In this document: one piece after another, positions 5,064 through 7,856 of the stretch | Numbering within the stretch: position 1 is the first letter of the stretch | How the letters are laid out: every line of letters starts with the position of its first letter | Made by a program: the position numbers and the translations under genes | Assembly (NCBI GenBank): GCA_020850375.1 | Contig: JADZET010000390.1 | Span: forward strand, 1 to 7,856 | Length of the DNA stretch: 7,856 nucleotides | Direction of reading: 5' to 3' | DNA from: Phycisphaeraceae bacterium | GTDB taxonomy: Bacteria; Planctomycetota; Phycisphaerae; Phycisphaerales; Phycisphaeraceae | The notes under the pieces: generated by a model | What the model saw: only the letters and a program-made list of their open reading frames with translations | The model's database searches: none | What the model was told of the DNA's origin: nothing

Positions 5064-6680
5064 CTATCGGGCGGAAGCTTGGCTTAGAACGATTGAAAGG
5101 GCCCCCGTCTGGCCGGTGTGCTTGAGGTACAGCCAGGCCGCCTGCAGACGCAGCGTGTCCTCGATGTTCGCCCCGCCGCGGACGATCACGCCCAATCGTT
5201 CGAGCTCGACCGGGTCGATCTCGTCGTGCTGCCGGGCGGCGATGATGACCTCCAGCCAGCGGGCCGTCGGGTCCTCAAGCCCCCCCGGCAGCGCGTCCTC
5301 AAGGGTGCTCAGGATATCCACCGCCGCCCGGCTCTTGACCCGCACCAGCCCCAGCAGGATCACGCGCTGCATCATCTGCGCGTCCTGCCCCGCGCCCGTC
5401 ATCAGCCCGGCCAGCACTGGCGCCGCCTCGGCGGGTTTCTGCTCGGCCAGCGCCTCGGCCGCCTCGACGGCCAACTCCAGCCGGCTGGCGCGGTTCCGCA
5501 CCGGGCCCTGGATTGACCCGATCATCGCCCGCCACAGCGGGATCTGGGCCGACGACGGCGCGAAGTCGTTGACGTAGGTCAACAGGGCGACGTTGACCAC
5601 CGGATGTTGCATGCCGATGAGGTTGACCACCGGCTCGACGTTCAGCGTGCGTCGATCCACCGGCAGGGCTGTCAGCGGCTGGGCGGTGGCCAGGACGTGG
5701 GCCATTGGCGGGCCCGCCAGCGCCATCGCCTCCGCCGCCCGGCCGATCTGCACCAGCAGCCGCTCGTCCGCCCGCGTCAGCAAGCCGAAGTCGCGCGGAT
5801 TCAGCCACGGCGCCGCCTGCATGATCAGCACCGCCATCCGGATCCGATGCGCGGGGTCCGTCTCGCGGCTGAACCATCGGTTGAAATGCCCCGGCGCGTC
5901 CGGCTCGCCCAACCGCAGCGCCGTCTGCAGGGCCAGCAGACGCAGCCGCACAGGCTGGCTCTCGTCGCGGCTGAGCCCCAGCGACCACGGCCCAGCCACC
6001 TTGAAATCCATGCGGATGGCCGAGCGCAGCAGCATCGTCTGCACCGTCTCACGCTGCGGGTCCTCCGAGGCGTTGAGCTCCGTCAGCCGGTCCAGGCCCG
6101 AGCGATCACCCGCCGCGGCCGCGACCAGCCCGGCCATGCTCCGCTCGCTCAGGCTCGCCACGTGCATCGCCGCCGAGAGGGCCGGCATGTCCACCGGCCG
6201 CCCGCGGGACATCAGCTCCAGCGACAGCACCACCTTGATCCCCACATCCAGGTTCGCCCAGCCCATCACCTGCTGGATCTGCTCGTCGCCGAGCATGTGC
6301 GTGTCGAGCGCCGCCCCGATCAGCTGGCCCAGCACGACCTGATCGCTCACGCGTTGCAGGCGCGACAGGTCCACCTGCCGCCGCGGGCTGGCCTCGGCCA
6401 GGCCCAGAAGCCCGTGGATCTTGAGCGTCGGATTGCTCGACTCGAACAGCCATTCGTAAATCGGCGCCAGGCCGGGGTCCTCGAGGTGCCGCAGGGCCCG
6501 CAGCAGGCGGTGATACCGCCCGTCCGGCGTGGGCGTGAGGCACCCCTGCATCAGCCGAACCGCCGCCTTGGCCGTGGGGTCCAGGCTCGGCGCGGTGGTC
6601 TGCGACCGGACCGATGACGCCAGAATCGCCGTCATCAGGATCATCGCCCCGGCCCACACCCTGGCGCGTAGCCCTTTCAT
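5064..6680 (-). CDS. Exported helical-repeat (HEAT-like) protein, unknown function
   Basis: The 538-aa product begins with a Sec-type signal peptide: basic MKGLRAR, a hydrophobic core (8-20), and a likely cut near Ser26 (VRS before Gln27). It has no lipobox Cys. The rest is rich in Ala, Leu and Arg and reads as successive amphipathic helix pairs, for example APIYEWLFESSNPTLKIHGL (72-91). Similar helix pairs recur to the C-terminus, suggesting a HEAT-like solenoid acting as a periplasmic scaffold. No catalytic motif is visible, and the repeat assignment is by eye. The start is the ATG at 6680; a GTG directly before it (6683) would add one residue, and no good Shine-Dalgarno favours either. It leads a - strand run with the aminotransferase 55 bp downstream, and faces hisC across a divergent gap. 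Confidence 0.8.
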   Translation of the reverse strand: MKGLRARVWAGAMILMTAILASSVRSQTTAPSLDPTAKAAVRLMQGCLTPTPDGRYHRLLRALRHLEDPGLAPIYEWLFESSNPTLKIHGLLGLAEASPRRQVDLSRLQRVSDQVVLGQLIGAALDTHMLGDEQIQQVMGWANLDVGIKVVLSLELMSRGRPVDMPALSAAMHVASLSERSMAGLVAAAAGDRSGLDRLTELNASEDPQRETVQTMLLRSAIRMDFKVAGPWSLGLSRDESQPVRLRLLALQTALRLGEPDAPGHFNRWFSRETDPAHRIRMAVLIMQAAPWLNPRDFGLLTRADERLLVQIGRAAEAMALAGPPMAHVLATAQPLTALPVDRRTLNVEPVVNLIGMQHPVVNVALLTYVNDFAPSSAQIPLWRAMIGSIQGPVRNRASRLELAVEAAEALAEQKPAEAAPVLAGLMTGAGQDAQMMQRVILLGLVRVKSRAAVDILSTLEDALPGGLEDPTARWLEVIIAARQHDEIDPVELERLGVIVRGGANIEDTLRLQAAWLYLKHTGQTGALSIVLSQASAR

Positions 6681-6683
6681 CAC

Positions 6684-6810
6684 CCGCTAAGTCTAAGTCC
6701 TTGGACCGCTTGACGCCATGCTCACGGTGGCCGATGGTCCCATCCTCACCACCCCGCACGCCCCGCGACGTTGACCCCCCGACGCGGTCGTGCGACACTC
6801 TTACGTTCTG
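6684..6810. promoter_or_regulatory. Divergent intergenic region between the helical-repeat gene and hisC
   Basis: This gap must hold the promoters for both directions. Toward hisC, TTGACC (6771-6776) is a good -35 match, with GACACT (6794-6799) 17 bp later as a weak -10 (three of six). That pair would start RNA only a few bases before the hisC ATG, giving an almost leaderless message. Toward the - strand gene I see only the short direct repeat CTAAGTCTAAGT (6687-6698), which on the - strand gives TAGACT as a possible -10, without a convincing -35. No hairpin or operator palindrome stands out. Confidence 0.35.
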
Positions 6811-7856
6811 ATGATTTACGAGCGTGCCAACATCCGCCAGATGGCCGGCTACGTCCCCGGCGAGCAGCCCGAGGACGGCTCGGTCGTCAAGCTCAACACC
6901 AACGAGAACCCCTACCCGCCCGCGGAAGGGGTGATGGCCGTCCTGCGCGACTTCCCCGCCGACCGGCTGCGACGCTATCCCAATCCCACGGCCGCCAACT
7001 TCCGGGGGCTGGCCGCGAAGGTGCATGGCCTCAAGCCCGAGAACGTCCTGGCGACCAACGGCGGCGACGAGCTGCTCCGCCTGCTCGTGACCACCTTCAT
7101 CCCCCCCGGCGGCGTGCTGGCCATGGCCGAGCCGAGCTACTCGCTCTACCCCGTCCTGGCCGACGTGCAGGGCGCCCGCACCCTCCGGATTCCCTTGAAG
7201 GACGATTGGTCCCTTCCGGGGGAAGGGGATTTTGCGGACAAGGCCAACGACGGCGGCGCCGCCCTGACGATCGTCGTCAACCCCCACGCTCCCTCGGGCC
7301 GACTCACCACCGTCAGCGACCTAGCCGATCTGGCCAAACGCCTCCGCGGCGTCCTGGTCGTCGATGAGGCCTACGTCGATTTCGTCGACCCGGACCTCAG
7401 GCACGACGCCACGCAGCTCGTCCGCACGCTGCCGAACGTCCTGCTCCTGCGGACGCTGAGCAAGGGATATTCCCTGGCCGGCCTCCGTTTCGGCTACGGC
7501 CTAGGCCCCCCCGGAATCATCGAGCCGATGTTGACCAAGACCAAGGACAGCTACAACACCGACGCCCTGTCCCAGGCCCTGGCCGAGGAGGCGTTATCAA
7601 ACCGTGACGCGGCGTCCAAGACCTGGCAGGCCGTGCGATCCGAGCGCCAGCGACTCACCCAAGCCCTGATCCAGAGAGGCTTTGAGATCCCCCCGAGCCA
7701 GTCCAACTTCATCCTGCCCAAACCCCCGGCCCAAGGTCCGAATGCGTCGGCCCTCTATGAATCCCTCAAAAACCAGCGCATCTTTGTCCGATACTTTGAC
7801 CAGGACCGTCTGCGCGACCGCCTGCGGATCACCCTCGGCAGCCCCGAGCAGAACAC
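6811..7856 (+). CDS. hisC: Histidinol-phosphate aminotransferase HisC (3' end cut by window)
   Basis: HisC is a cytoplasmic PLP enzyme that converts imidazole acetol phosphate and glutamate to histidinol phosphate and 2-oxoglutarate. The frame from the ATG at 6811 is open to the window edge, giving 348 residues; the family is about 350-370 long, so only a short tail is missing. Visible class I/II aminotransferase landmarks are LNTNENPYPP (28-37), RYPNP (55-59), TNGGDELL (82-89), NPHAPSG (157-163, with Asn157), DEAYVDF (185-191, with Asp185 and Tyr188), TLSKGYSLAGLRFGYG (215-230, with Schiff-base Lys218 and Arg226) and LRITLGSPEQN (338-348, with Arg339). The NPHAPSG loop departs from the common NPNNPTG. 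The start matches the usual HisC N-terminus; no Shine-Dalgarno is seen. Other HisC-like aminotransferases are possible, but the LNTNENP and RYPNP blocks favour HisC. Confidence 0.93.
   Translation, partial: MIYERANIRQMAGYVPGEQPEDGSVVKLNTNENPYPPAEGVMAVLRDFPADRLRRYPNPTAANFRGLAAKVHGLKPENVLATNGGDELLRLLVTTFIPPGGVLAMAEPSYSLYPVLADVQGARTLRIPLKDDWSLPGEGDFADKANDGGAALTIVVNPHAPSGRLTTVSDLADLAKRLRGVLVVDEAYVDFVDPDLRHDATQLVRTLPNVLLLRTLSKGYSLAGLRFGYGLGPPGIIEPMLTKTKDSYNTDALSQALAEEALSNRDAASKTWQAVRSERQRLTQALIQRGFEIPPSQSNFILPKPPAQGPNASALYESLKNQRIFVRYFDQDRLRDRLRITLGSPEQN

Noticed and set aside
5604..6617. 337-codon + strand frame opposite the helical-repeat gene
   Set aside because: Its His/Arg/Gln-rich translation is typical of antisense frames in GC-rich genes, while the - strand frame has a signal peptide and regular helices.
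6106..7287. 393-codon - strand frame spanning the divergent gap and the start of hisC
   Set aside because: It overlaps hisC, which has full catalytic motifs, and part of the helical-repeat gene in a different frame; its product is Gly/Asp/Arg low-complexity sequence.

Overview
The window is high-GC bacterial chromosomal DNA with densely packed genes and no mobile element, RNA gene or CRISPR array that I could find. Two features suggest a planctomycete, possibly of the Phycisphaerae type: a type II-secretion-like pseudopilin with the FTLIELLVVI start and a terminal FADGH motif, and several genes without a Shine-Dalgarno sequence beside a few that have one. This lineage call is inferred from gene style, not from a marker gene.

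Layout, left to right. Position 1-112 is the tail of an OmpA-like cell-wall-binding protein on the + strand. It is followed by hisH (238-903, glutaminase subunit of imidazole glycerol phosphate synthase). Next is a 371-aa DUF89/ARMT1-like metal-dependent phosphatase (954-2069) resembling the PANK4 C-terminal domain and plant At2g17340. A pair of small hairpins precedes a two-gene + strand unit: a pseudopilin (2124-2723) and, 2 bp later, a membrane-anchored Arg/Gln-rich protein of unknown function (2726-3364). Converging on these from the right is a - strand run of three genes: an exported helical-repeat protein (6680-5064), a DegT/DnrJ/EryC1/StrS sugar aminotransferase (5008-3791) and a four-helix membrane protein (3788-3381). 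The last starts 2 bp after the aminotransferase stop. After a divergent gap of about 130 bp, hisC (histidinol-phosphate aminotransferase) begins at 6811 and runs off the right edge, lacking only its last residues.

How the genes may work together. hisH and hisC belong to the same pathway but are about 6 kb apart, with unrelated genes on both strands between them, so this is a scattered histidine arrangement rather than a his operon. The aminotransferase and small membrane protein are probably translationally linked and point to surface polysaccharide work. The pseudopilin and its partner form a tight pair, probably in the envelope. The DUF89 phosphatase would be a metabolite-repair enzyme, possibly in coenzyme A homeostasis.

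The least explained items are the pseudopilin partner with its internal repeat, the C-tract array ending at the DUF89 start codon, and the hairpin overlapping the pseudopilin ribosome binding site. I did not find a clear new defence or mobile system.
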